Below are positions 45,905 to 56,796 of a stretch of DNA of 64,000 bases, in pieces (within the stretch, counting starts at the first letter, position 1; each line of letters begins with the position of its first letter). This DNA comes from Jackrogersella multiformis (taxonomy: Eukaryota > Ascomycota > Sordariomycetes > Xylariales > Hypoxylaceae). The position numbers and the translations under genes are program-made. Location of the stretch: positions 1,488,001-1,552,000 of the forward strand of contig CADCXD010000011.1 in assembly GCA_902806575.1 (NCBI GenBank), given 5' to 3'. Under the pieces are notes generated by a model that saw only the letters and a program-made list of their open reading frames with translations, made no database searches and was not told the DNA's origin.

Positions 45905-46795
45905 ATGAGGGCCACGACTATTCTTGCTTGCTTCCTAGCTGCCGCCGACGTAGCTATGGCGGCTAGTCTACCTCTGCGCATTGTCTCTTTCAACATCCGT
46001 TACGCCGCTACCTCTCTTGATACGAATGAAAAGCCATGGTCGGCTCGCCGTACAGGTCTCATTAATCAACTCAAAACAGTAACCGCCAACGCGACGTCTG
46101 ATGGGGCTGTCTCCGTGCTTGGTCTGCAAGAAGTTCTTGATGCCCAACTGAGCGACATCAAGAGCGGACTAGGATCTCAGTGGGCTCACTACGGCTTTGG
46201 CCGCGATAATGGCGCGAAGTCAGGAGAGTACAATCCGATCATCTACCGGACAGACGTCCTGAAGTTAGTGTATAGCGAGCAAAAATGGCTATCCCCCACG
46301 CCAGACAAAGTCTCTTTCGGATGGGATGCTGGTAGCAGGCGGGTTAGTGTGATCGCCGTTTTCGAGCACATTGCGACCGGAAAGCGCTTCATCCATGCGA
46401 ATACCCACCTGGATAACGTAAGCTCACAGGCACGCAGTGAGGGTATTAAAGTCGTTTTATCGCGTATCCAGGCTGTGCAAGAACTGTACGGCCCCCTAGG
46501 CGTAACTCTAACTGGCGACTTCAACTCGGAGCCAGGCGGCGACGCATATACCACACTTTCAGGCACAGGATACCTAACGGAATTGTGGAATTCAGGAGCT
46601 ACACGATTAGGAACTAATCAGCTGACATACACGGGATTTTCGACCACGGGTAAGAGTCGTATTGACTTTGTCTGGTTTGGTCCTACGAGTGAAAACCGAT
46701 ATTCGGCACAGGAGTTTGAATTTTTGGGTAATTACATCGACAGCGTGTTTATTAGTGACCATAGGTGTGTGGTTGCCGATATCACTCTGCTTTAA
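45905..46795 (+). CDS. Secreted endonuclease/exonuclease/phosphatase (EEP) family protein
   Basis: Single exon, 296 aa. Signal peptide MRATTILACFLAAADVAMAA. The EEP (DNase I-like) fold motifs are all present in order: SFNIRYA at the start, the metal ligand Glu in GLQEVLD, the His-Asp pair in ANTHLDN, the Asp-Asn pair in LTGDFNSEPGG, IDFVW, and the terminal SDHRCVV. Such secreted fungal members are phosphodiesterases acting on nucleic acids or phospholipid head groups; the substrate cannot be told here. The ATG context is CACAATGA. It sits between GH45 and a long desert on the same strand. Confidence 0.9.
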   Translation: MRATTILACFLAAADVAMAASLPLRIVSFNIRYAATSLDTNEKPWSARRTGLINQLKTVTANATSDGAVSVLGLQEVLDAQLSDIKSGLGSQWAHYGFGRDNGAKSGEYNPIIYRTDVLKLVYSEQKWLSPTPDKVSFGWDAGSRRVSVIAVFEHIATGKRFIHANTHLDNVSSQARSEGIKVVLSRIQAVQELYGPLGVTLTGDFNSEPGGDAYTTLSGTGYLTELWNSGATRLGTNQLTYTGFSTTGKSRIDFVWFGPTSENRYSAQEFEFLGNYIDSVFISDHRCVVADITLL

Positions 46796-47646
46796 GATAT
46801 GAGAGAGACTCATTGTAGCCAAAGGCGATATTAACGGTTTGCATGACCTATTAAGGATACTACCTAGGCAACCTGCCATATTGTTATTCATTGGCATTGA
46901 TAATACTTAATATATTTTGGCCGGCTACGCATTGAAGATTCTAGGTTGACCCCTTCCAATCGCTGGTTACTTAACTCAACAACTCTTTAATATTATCACG
47001 AGTAAGACAAGATTAGCATCAGAGTTGGTGAGATTAGTTATCCATCATCTAGCACTTACCAACTTCTGACCAGGACTGAATACTAGGTTAATTAACTTAG
47101 TAGATTTAAAAAATACCCTCTTATACCTCCCCCGATAATAATGCGAAGCCACTCTAGCAAAAGAACTTTAACATCCGGCTAACACTTAAGCTGATGAATA
47201 TAAGCGTAGTTATATTCCATTATACACGCAAGATTATCCACCATACTAGGCTTACAGCCACGGTTATAAAGTAACCTAGCGTGTAATAAACCAAGGACAT
47301 CGCGCTACAAGTCGACTTGAGTGGCAACTTAATAAGTCCCAACCCCATCCAAGAGTTGGGATAATTACTGTGAATGAAGGTTAAAGTAAAACCTGGATGG
47401 GATGCCTATCGTATGACTCGGTTCGGCAAGACGGCCTCTCTAAGTAACATGGACTGATAAATGGTTACGTGTAGGGGTTATCGGCTAATATAAATATCCG
47501 TGGAACACGTATGCCATTTAACAAGTGATGTTGTATAGAGAGACTCTGAATGTAAGGTAGATATACCAGGTGGAACTATAATGTAATGTTATCAAGGCCT
47601 GTCACGTTGTGCTTGGAACCACTGTACTAATAAATGGCTTGTTAGT

Positions 47647-47677
47647 TACCTACCTAGGTAGGTACCTAGGTAGGTAT
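47647..47677. repeat. ACCTACCTAGGTAGGTACCTAGG-type cluster
   Basis: 31-bp run of the dispersed motif, nearly a perfect palindrome, about 190 bp left of the fold-back element. Confidence 0.85.
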
Positions 47678-47863
47678 GTGTTTTATTGCATATAAAAAGC
47701 CGTGTATTAGTGTAATAGTTCCGAGCCCTAAGTCGGGGTAGTGGGTTAAGGTTACATATAATATTACGAAAAGCTATGAAAAGAATATATGGCATCTACT
47801 ATGGATACTAATTGACGCGATACAGTTTATAGGATATGACACAGTAGGTAGGTATTGCTGCTA

Positions 47864-48706
47864 AGTCGAACCACCGTTACGCGGGCATACCAAGTGCGGG
47901 CCACCCATTTCCCATATAAAATCGCCAAAACGTCATATTTATAACTAATTAAGTAAAATACCTATAAATATACGGTTAACTTTTTAATATTATTTATAAT
48001 AGCTTTATTATATATACAAAATTTTATAAAATTAGAAAAACTTTAAAGTATGTAAATGATTTTTCAAAGTTCGAGTTTTTTATTTTATATGTAAATTATA
48101 TATATTTTCCCCACGTTCCTTTAGAAATTCATAATTAAATAACCATAACATTTATAATTTTACTTTTAATTCTATTAAATTGTTTAATAATTAATGTATA
48201 TTATATTATAATTCTACGTTTTTAGGTTAATTTATTTATTTAATAATAAATATGTAAACTTATATGTTTTATTTTTACATATAAAATTTCACGTAAATTT
48301 TCCCCACAAATATTAAAAATATTATAATTAAATTAATAAATTTTATAATAACGTATAATTAAAGTATAACGTATATATAAGTTAACGTAAATTAATATAT
48401 TTAAAAGTAAAATTAAAAGTTTAATGGTTATTTAATTATGAGTTTTTAAAGAAACGTAAGAAATTTATTTATAATTTACATATAAAATAAAAAACTCGAA
48501 CTTTAAAAAATCATTTACCCACTTTAACATTTTTCTAATTTTATAAAACTTTATATATATATTCATCTCATTATAAATAACTTATATAATTTAACCGTAT
48601 ATTTATAGGTATTTTATTTAATTAATTATAAATATAGCGTTTTGGCGATTTTATATGGGAAAATGGTGGCCCGCACTTGGTATGCCCGCGTAACGGTGGT
48701 TCGACT
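47864..48706. mobile_element. Fold-back MITE-like palindrome with TA target duplication
   Basis: 843-bp inverted repeat. The left end begins AGTCGAACCACCGTTACGCG and the right end is its exact reverse complement; TA dinucleotides flank both ends (47862-47863 and 48707-48708). The first about 70 bp of each arm match with about two differences. Matching continues through most of both arms toward a very AT-rich centre near 48285. Several arm differences are C/T or G/A. No transposase frame inside. TA duplication and an AGTC-type terminus fit non-autonomous Fot1/Pogo-like or Tc1-mariner derivatives, but that family assignment is inference. The interior is strongly AT-rich, consistent with RIP-type decay. 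Confidence 0.85.
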
Positions 48707-49017
48707 TATATTATCACGCCTAGGCAACCTAAAAATGACTTGGATTTGATAGTTGATGAATATATTTCTAATATTTCCTAAGAGTGTCTCATGATTGTGG
48801 TTAATATGGTCAGATATTTTCTTTCGGTGTGCGTGACCGGACAGTCGGTCATAAATCATACTACTTAGAAAGCTACCGAATTGTATCATTCATTGTAGCC
48901 AGTGTTGTACTTGTAGGTATGAGGGTAGATGTGATAATACTATGTACTATGTGTTACTAGGTATCTAAGGTACCTACCGAGTTGACCATAATTTATATAG
49001 TGTGTCTGTTCTTCTAT

Positions 49018-49263
49018 TTAAATCTCAATAACAGCCTTGAAAAGCTTGTTGTTGAGGTTGTTCTCTCGGTCATACTTTACTTCTGTCCCTGGATCGTAAT
49101 TCGATGATATGCTATATCGTGCACGAGGACCGAAGCGACTGTCTGTTGCTCCCTTAAACGATAGTAAGCTAGTCAGAGAAAGCTCCGGGATTGGAGTATG
49201 AGTCGCAAGCGAAGACATTATTTCCCACAGCCTGCCCCTGGACTTTAAACGATTTAAATTCAT
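49018..49263 (-). CDS. Possible small hypothetical protein near the palindrome
   Basis: 81-aa frame with a true ATG (MNLNRLKSRGRLWEIM) and even composition (GATDSRFGPRARYSISSNYD). No recognised domain, signal peptide or membrane helix. It lies 310 bp from the fold-back element. It may be a real small gene, an exon, or a remnant of a larger gene. Confidence 0.28.
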   Translation of the reverse strand: MNLNRLKSRGRLWEIMSSLATHTPIPELSLTSLLSFKGATDSRFGPRARYSISSNYDPGTEVKYDRENNLNNKLFKAVIEI

Positions 49264-51258
49264 GGGCCAATGTAAAATATATCTAATAATTCATCGAGCT
49301 TCTTGTCTCCCGTGATTAATGGTAAATTGTGATAGTTAGAAGCAAGTCAGATTGAAAAAATACTTTCCAACCAGACTATTTCCCACGGAAAATCTACATG
49401 TGAGCTTAACCCTTTCTTCAGTCCGCATTCACACTGCCTATTATTTGAGACTTATCGACACTGATACGCAAGTAAATGTTATAGAGAGTTTACGGCATGG
49501 GAGAGAAACCCGTGTAAAATATGTTAGGAAGAATCGAAACCCCGGAAGAGGTTGTATTTGTTGCCCCTTTCTTCGTTCGATAAATCCGTCCACGTAGACG
49601 CCAAGCCCAGGTTGTCGATAATAGCTTCAACATATACCTAACAGTATCTTGAATCTCGGCCAATACATATGGCGGAATTGGTCAGTCTTCGTTTCTAATA
49701 TTCAAAATGCATCGCTCACCACATTCCAATAGCGAATTAGTCTTCATCTCCACCATTATGACTACGGAAGGTGAGCTAGGAAAATATTATGTTCTCCACC
49801 TACCTAGGTAGCTATTCGGCCCACCAAAGCGAGATCATGTTTACTTAGGTTCGCTTAACATCCACCTTCCAGATTTACTTACTCTGACCATTACCTACTC
49901 TCTCATTAGTTGGTTTATTTTGTTATATCGTGCGTACAAGGGTAATAGGAGGCTAAGTGGGGTGGGTTAAGTATGAAGCTGGCGTAGACAGTCTTGGCTT
50001 AGGATCCGAAGTGGATATCAACTACCGTTTTGCATGGAAGAGACTCAGACGATAGGTTATTAGAGAATTTATTTCATTTTGTTATTGCGTCAGATTTCAA
50101 TATCTGTACCTATCATAGGCCAGAAGGCAGGGCTTGCGAGGTGCAAAATTGTTACAGCGTGCCTTGTGCCTTATATTACGTAGGACATACTCTATATGCT
50201 ACTGTAAATTCTTGGCGCGTTCTTTATATTGGACAGTATGGAAGAGCCGCGCGTCCAGGTTACATTAGTCATGGTGCTAGATTGGGATTCGTACCGAAAC
50301 TTCACATGTTGCTAAATTCGATGTGTTCTTTCTAGGCCAAATCTCAACTCGAGGTCACGAGAATATACTGTATCTAAGAAGAATTGAAGAGGTTAGGAGT
50401 TTGAACCTCCTTCTATACTGGTACGGAAACCCGATTCCACCACGGAACCAACATCTCTTTCGGGGATATAAATTTCTTCTCCACGTTTATTCCAATGCAA
50501 GACAACTATAGACGTGGCGCCGCCGAGATTTAAATCGGAGAAGAACGCGAGTCATTGTATATTCAGATCTAAATGAGATTTAATCGCCCCTAATCATCAA
50601 TCGATCATAGGGGGATATCTACATAGTACGGAGACTTGATTGTGAAGGAATATCCAAAGATTAGTTTAAGTGAATTAAATTTTACAGAAGGGATACAGTC
50701 TAAATCAACATGTAGCAATGCCGTAGAGGCAATTTACAGGTAGGTAGGTAGTGAGTGTACCAAACCCATAAGAAGCGCCTCTCATACGCCTACAGGTACT
50801 CATTCGACGTCGTTTTTGGCTCGGGATAATGGCCTTTAGCATCGCAGTGTTTTCAACCGCTACATCCTCATTGGCTACTGATACCTACCAGTTCTGAGCA
50901 CTATGCCGAAGTGGGATGGACCCCTGGTATGATCCGATATCAGATCCTTGGGTGAATCTATGTAGATCCTAGTGGCTAACAGGAGTGGATTACCGGCAAG
51001 ACCAATTTAGGAGGGTGCCATTGAGGACAAGGGAGAAGAATATCGCGATGTTATTGTGTGATACATAGTCTGGTTGAAGTTTGAGGAGCATCTACATATT
51101 GCTAATGCAGATCATATCAAATATATGGTTGAGTATATAAAGATGGCTGCATTTCTCCAGATTTTCCGCTCTTGGTCTTGTCTTGGTCCTAGCCAGGGCT
51201 TTCACTCTCTGTATTTCTTCACACTCTCAAAATCCCGGGCTCTCTAATTTAGTTCACG

Positions 51259-52571
51259 ATGGTTATCCTCCATAAACTCGCTGCCTCTTTGGCGGTTTCT
51301 TCCTTCATTGGAGCTGCTGTTGCTCACCCTGGTGATAGCAAGGAAGTGATCAACCATGAGAGAGCGATGCACAAGCACGCTCAGGCTGGCGCTCGCCGTG
51401 CTATCACTGGTTGCGCTACGACTCCCAACACTGCTGCTCTGAAAGCTCGTTCGGTTGCTCGTCGTGCTGCTTCCGCTCAAGAACTTCGTGAGAAGCGTGG
51501 TCTCACCGATAGTAAGTGATTATATGATGTCTTATAAGTAATCCTAATAAGCTAATTCTGTACCAGAGCGTATAAAGTCCAAGCGAGGCCAGGCTGAGCT
51601 GGAAAAGTACTTGGATGTCAATCACGATTCTTCGGCAACAGGTTATACTTTGGATACGCCCTTAGACGTCATCTTCGACTCGAACTCGACCGCCGCGCTT
51701 GTTCCAGAAGTCACAATTGGTCCATACTGGGTGGCAGGGGAGTTAATTCGTGTATGCTTCTCTAGTTGCCAGATTCAACTTGTCTAATGCCTAGATATCA
51801 TACGCTTGTGTTTTATCCGATTTCACGAGAGATCCTGCTAACTCTTGCCTACTATAGATTGATGTTACCGACGACGAGCCTGGAGTACCAGTACACCTCG
51901 ACTTGCAATTCATTGATATTAATACTTGTGAAGCCATCCCTAACATGTTAATCGACATATGGCATTGCAACGCCACTGGAGTTTACTCTGGTATCGAAAG
52001 GGGGCAGGGCGGTCTCGACAAAACCTTCGGTCGTGGTATCCAAACCACCGATGACGACGGTGTAGTTCAATTTGATACCATCTTCCCTGGTCACTACCGT
52101 GGCCGGACCCCTCATATTCACTTGATGAGCACCGAAAACGCTACCGTACTACCTAACAAAACCTATATAACAGACGGCAAGCCCAACCACATCGGCCAGC
52201 TCTTCTTTGACCAGAGCCTCATCTACGCCGTCGAGGAGCTCGCACCCTACAATACCAACACCCAGCCCCTGACTCTCAATGCTAACGATGGCATCGACGC
52301 CCAGACGTCCACCGCCGAGTACGACCCCTTCGTCGCCTACGTCCAGCTTGGTGACGATCTCCAGGATGGCCTCCTCTCGTATCTTACCGTGTTCGTCGAT
52401 ACCAAGGCCAACCAGACTGCCTATGCTCGCCCCGCGGCTCACTACTACGAGGGAGGTGGTGTCGCTTCTCCTGGAGGCGGCGGCCCTGGCGGTCCCGGCG
52501 GTGGCGGCCCTGGATTCCCTCCCGGTGGTCCCGGATTCCCCCCTCCACCTAACAGCACCCGGGCTGCCTAG
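51259..52571 (+). CDS. Secreted intradiol ring-cleavage dioxygenase
   Basis: Extracellular Fe(III) intradiol dioxygenase, which opens catechol-type rings; likely role in breakdown of lignin- or plant-derived aromatics. Three exons: 51259-51511, 51567-51751 and 51858-52571; product 383 aa. Signal peptide LHKLAASLAVSSFIGAAVAH, followed by a basic propeptide-like region. Iron ligands are visible: Tyr in IGPYWVAGELIR, Tyr in WHCNATGVYSG, and Tyr and two His in HYRGRTPHIHLM. The C-terminal region after the catalytic domain is a Gly/Pro-rich tail (GGGGPGGPGGGGPGFPPGG), seen in other secreted fungal members. All three exons keep frame, with CTAAT/CTAAC branch points. Stands alone between two deserts. 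Confidence 0.94.
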
Positions 52572-52952
52572 CGTACCTTCGATGACCCTGAATGAGTGAG
52601 CGAGTTGGAATGGCAGGTGACTGCAGAGTGCGGTTAATTGTACTTAGTCGAGTGCGTTTATTGTTAATACCACGCTAGAATATAAATTTTGCCGTCATTA
52701 CCGTTGCGTTAGCCGTTGCAGATATTATATCCCCAACAGGGTATATGTAAAGTCTTGAAGTGTGTCAAGTAGAATTTTAATTAATAGTTAACCTTAGTTT
52801 TATTGATTAGAGCAATTATATATACAAGATCACCTCTACTTACCAGTAAACTCTTAGCCATACAGTTGCTTGTTCATGATAGCTTTCTTCTACTCATACA
52901 CATTCGTGTCTAGCCGTGTTGCTAACTAGATTCTTGTTATGTACTGTTTAGC

Positions 52953-52990
52953 ATAAGCCACACCCATGAGTCTGGCATGGGTGGGCTTAT
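52953..52990. repeat. Imperfect inverted repeat (hairpin)
   Basis: Arms ATAAGCCACACCCATG (52953-52968) and CATGGGTGGGCTTAT (52976-52990) with a 7-nt loop and one bulged base. About 380 bp after the dioxygenase stop. Role unknown. Confidence 0.75.
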
Positions 52991-55663
52991 AATTCACTCT
53001 ATTGACCTATGTATATCTTAGATTCGAATATATTACATGACAAGGTATGTAAGAAAAGATCAAATATATCTGCACAAAGGTACGTTAAAAATAGGCGGAG
53101 TTGGATGATAAGCTAGAATAATACAGCTGTTCAAGTACTTTTAAAGTCGCTTAAAAGGACCTTGGTGGTTTGTTCTTACTGTAGACTGTAGCTTCACTGC
53201 CATCTTTCATTGCCGTATCATTTTACCTTATCACCGACCCCTTTTAAGGGGATGATTCTTATAATTTTATTAATATGAAATACAAGAGATAGATAGATTT
53301 AGAAAGCAGAAGCAATAATACTACCTTTTATTTCATAACTCTAATTGGACAATACGGAGTAGCGAGACCAGCATGTTTTAATCCTATATAAACCTACCGC
53401 AGATACTAAACAAATTGAAAGCAATGTTGGTCGTGAGGCTTATAACAATGTAACAGATATACCTCAGTTAGATCACACTAAGATAACCTATATCGATGGT
53501 ATGAGACTAAGAAGTTGCTCGCTGATAGTGCGGGAATGTTGTTCCCATCCAGGAAGTTACCTAGGTAATCTCAAGCACTACGGTCCTAGGCGGTTATAAG
53601 AGAAAGCTGCTCATTACATATTTTTCAATCCGGTAACTTAGAGTACCGAACGATAAATTTGTACCAATTTAGAGTGACTTTCATGGAAAGTAGTGTTGAA
53701 ACGATGATACGAACCATTAGGTTCTGCCAAGTTGTGCGTAGTTTGAGTACGTATATTGTTGAATGTATAAAATACGTTCATAGAAGGCCAATTGGGACAA
53801 GGTTAAGAAGGTACTTAGCTGCCTTCGTAGTCAGGTAGAAATGCATGATGTTAAGAGAAAACGCAAGTTCACTGCGTCAAATGTATCTAGGTTACCTGAC
53901 TTTAGTGTGTCAAGGCATTGGAAGTGTTAAGAATAATGTGATTGTATTCTTACTTGCTTTATGACCAGTTGAATCGAATTTAAGTTTATTAATTAACATG
54001 TCCTCAAATTTTCCACACTGTAGGTTGAGCTGATGCCTCAGCGTCGCCGGGCCGAATTTTCTAGCAGATTTTCACCGAAGTCAAAAGTAAGATCGGCGGC
54101 GCTGACGATGGAAGTATTATGTAAAAGAAAGGTAATCTTAGTAAATTTTTCTAATTTTTCTTCTGTATAACTATGATAATTATAGATTTATTTGGATTGC
54201 TTAATATGAAGGCTGATAGTTAGGAGAGTTTTTACCTAAGATTAGGGCATAAACATACCCGCCCATAGATTCTTTCGACGTAAAAGAACCAACTGCCTTT
54301 GAAGATTAGTAATCTAGATTATGATAAATATAGCTGGTTTGAATATTTTCGGTAACCTTTTTCGGGAAACCCACGGCTCTTGATCTACCCCCTGAGTCAT
54401 CACGAGCCGTCATTTTTGCTGGTGATTTTCGGCATTGATACTTTCCTGGCGAATCTATGAGATAGTATTATCTCAAATGTTATGGTTATGAGTGTGACCA
54501 AACACTTCCATGCTACGTCGCTTGATACCGAATGCTTCTCTTGGGGTGTAGTCGTATCTGAATTTGCGGTCTCCAAATCCCTAGCAAATGACAGCCGTCT
54601 AATGCCGACGAAGGGTGTGATGAAGCTTGAGGAGATCGACCGCGATCACTTCAAAATTGGGGCCTTCAAAGGTAGGTAGTGAGTGATTAAAGGGGATCCT
54701 GGTGGAGGACTTGAACTCGATCGCCAGAAATGTCAACAAACCTAGGTACCTATCGCGACTATTTTATACACATATGCCACGCTGGTAGGTACGAAACTTT
54801 TATGATTTAGAGAGAGGGAATATGCTTGGGTATGAGCCGGGAGATAACGCTTGAGACTATAGTAGGAAGTATGACTACGCTGTAGGACCCCAAAGATAAA
54901 TCTAAAAAGAACCCCGGTGACAAAAAGCTGTGCATTACCTTTCTAGACCAGCAGAGTGATAGGGGATAAATTAGTACACACTTATGTGAATTGGTTCGGA
55001 AATTGGTTAGATCGGTTTGAAACGTCAAGCGTCTAGTCAATCAAATCATACATAGTAGTTAGGGTATACCCCAAGAGCAGGCAAAAAGAAAAAGAAAACG
55101 ACTAAGAGGTGACCGGATTATGCGCCGGGTGGTTGTTAAGCGCTATGCCAGAGTTGGAAGAGCATCCACCAACGCACATGTGCCAGCATAGAACTTCTAT
55201 CAAGCCCTTATTTGGGCTGTTGAAAGCAATATTTACTGGGGGCTTCAAATGCCCAACCAACGTAGGGTAGAAAAAGCGAGCCCCCTTTTCTTGGTTAGGC
55301 CTTATCATAGTACCTAGATAGTAAATGTTAAGCCCGAAAACCTAAGTAGACATGGGGCGACTAAAGTTACTGCTTGCTTATAATTTGATGCCTTTGTTCA
55401 TGACGAGACTACTCCCTTCAAAGATAGAAGTTACAAGATGTTAAATATACCAACATTCGTTGATCACACATATGCACATAGCAAGCCATCCGGTGGCATA
55501 CAGCTCAAAACAGTGCAACTAGCGTTACCTTCGGTCAGCTGCGATGTATTGATGCTACCCTTAGAATTAGGAACGGAGAAGACAACGAAAGAGGTGCTCG
55601 TTGTTGTTATGAACATATGAAGTGAATATGTTTCATGAAGACGAACCTTTCCTAGCTTAAAGA

Positions 55664-55894
55664 TCAACCGGCGTGATATTTGCCAAATAAGAAAAACAGC
55701 TTATACAAGATGAACCCGGCCGAAGATGTCGGGTCAACGAGCGGGATTTCGGGGCCCACACCGATGAGGTGCTGTTGAGAAAAAAATCTTGGCTTCTCCG
55801 TTGTGTTCCCGACGGGGATTCCGCGAATGAGCCAGACGTGTAACCCCATGGAATTAAATGGAAACAATTCGAGATGCGACGGGATGCCACTCAT
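55664..55894 (-). CDS. Possible small hypothetical protein
   Basis: 76-aa ATG-started frame (MSGIPSHLELFPFNSMGLHV) with a hydrophobic C-terminal stretch (FILYKLFFLFGKY). No recognised family. It lies in a desert, so it may be a remnant or chance. Confidence 0.18.
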   Translation of the reverse strand: MSGIPSHLELFPFNSMGLHVWLIRGIPVGNTTEKPRFFSQQHLIGVGPEIPLVDPTSSAGFILYKLFFLFGKYHAG

Positions 55895-56730
55895 AGAGCT
55901 AGCCTGCTTATCTTTTGCGTCTTTTCCGTGTTACGTTATGACAATTTAACTCTTAACCGTTGAAGGATGTATGGCCATACGTAAGCCTCCCCGCAAAACC
56001 TATGAGGCGTCTTTTGATTACCTTCTACTTCGCACACTACTAGGTACCTAGGTAGGTAGCTAATGTGATTCGGTCGTGCTTTAGAGCTACTTAGGCCCTA
56101 GGCTGTAGCGACGAATAGCGACGAATCCGATGAAGCCTAAAGCTCAGTTTAGACCAAGTATGTAATCAGGTAGGTAGTGCTCGGTCAGCAAGTTTGATGC
56201 TAAGGTCGGAAGGCTCGGAAAAATCTATAGGATGATTAGTATCCGAGACACCATCTATTCGTAGGCCAATGAATGTTCTTTCAGCTCAAACATGCATCCC
56301 ATCTTCCCGACCGACTAAATATATGAAAATGGTGTGAGGTGATTCTATACTAATATGCTAATATATTAATATGCCATTACTGTAAGCAGGCGCTCTGACG
56401 AGCAATTTAAATAGTAGATCCATGGGCATTGGGGGCCGATAGGTATATATAACCACCTAGGTTAGGTAGGTAGGTAACCATTCTTATTTGCTAGATGCCG
56501 TCGACGTCGAGTCGATATAGTTGCGATGTCATCATCGCACTGCTACATACTCATGCACACAGGTACCTAGATAGGTAAAGTGTGTGTATGTACCTATGTG
56601 TGTGTATGTATGTTAATACACTACCTTAGGTAGGTAGAGTAGTAATAGAGTACCAAGTTGCCAAGGTAGAAGCCGGAGCTGGTTGGATAGATGTACTAAT
56701 GATGGACCCACTCGTTTATGCACGAGGCAA

Positions 56731-56796
56731 GACAAGCTTTTTTAAGGCGTCCAGCGCGACAAGCTTTTTTAAGGCGTCCAGCGCGACAAGCTTTTT
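56731..56796. repeat. 27-bp tandem repeat, about 2.4 copies
   Basis: Unit GACAAGCTTTTTTAAGGCGT plus CCAGCGC, perfect at 56731-56757 and 56758-56784, then a partial copy. Non-coding. Confidence 0.93.

Larger units (their letters stand above)
46796..51258. other. 4.5-kb AT-rich desert with a fold-back element
   Basis: Holds the 843-bp palindromic element (47864-48706), motif clusters (46860, 47647-47677, 49798-49812) and one low-confidence small frame (49018-49263). Open frames at 50030-50511 lack ATG starts and domain signals. The last 150 bp form the dioxygenase promoter. Confidence 0.55.

Noticed and set aside
50030..50511. Two adjoining plus frames (101 and 62 aa)
   Set aside because: The first starts at TTG, and neither shows a domain or convincing splice signals.
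54482..54679. 65-aa ATG frame ending at a GTAGGT donor-like site
   Set aside because: Could be an exon, but no partner exon or similarity is visible.
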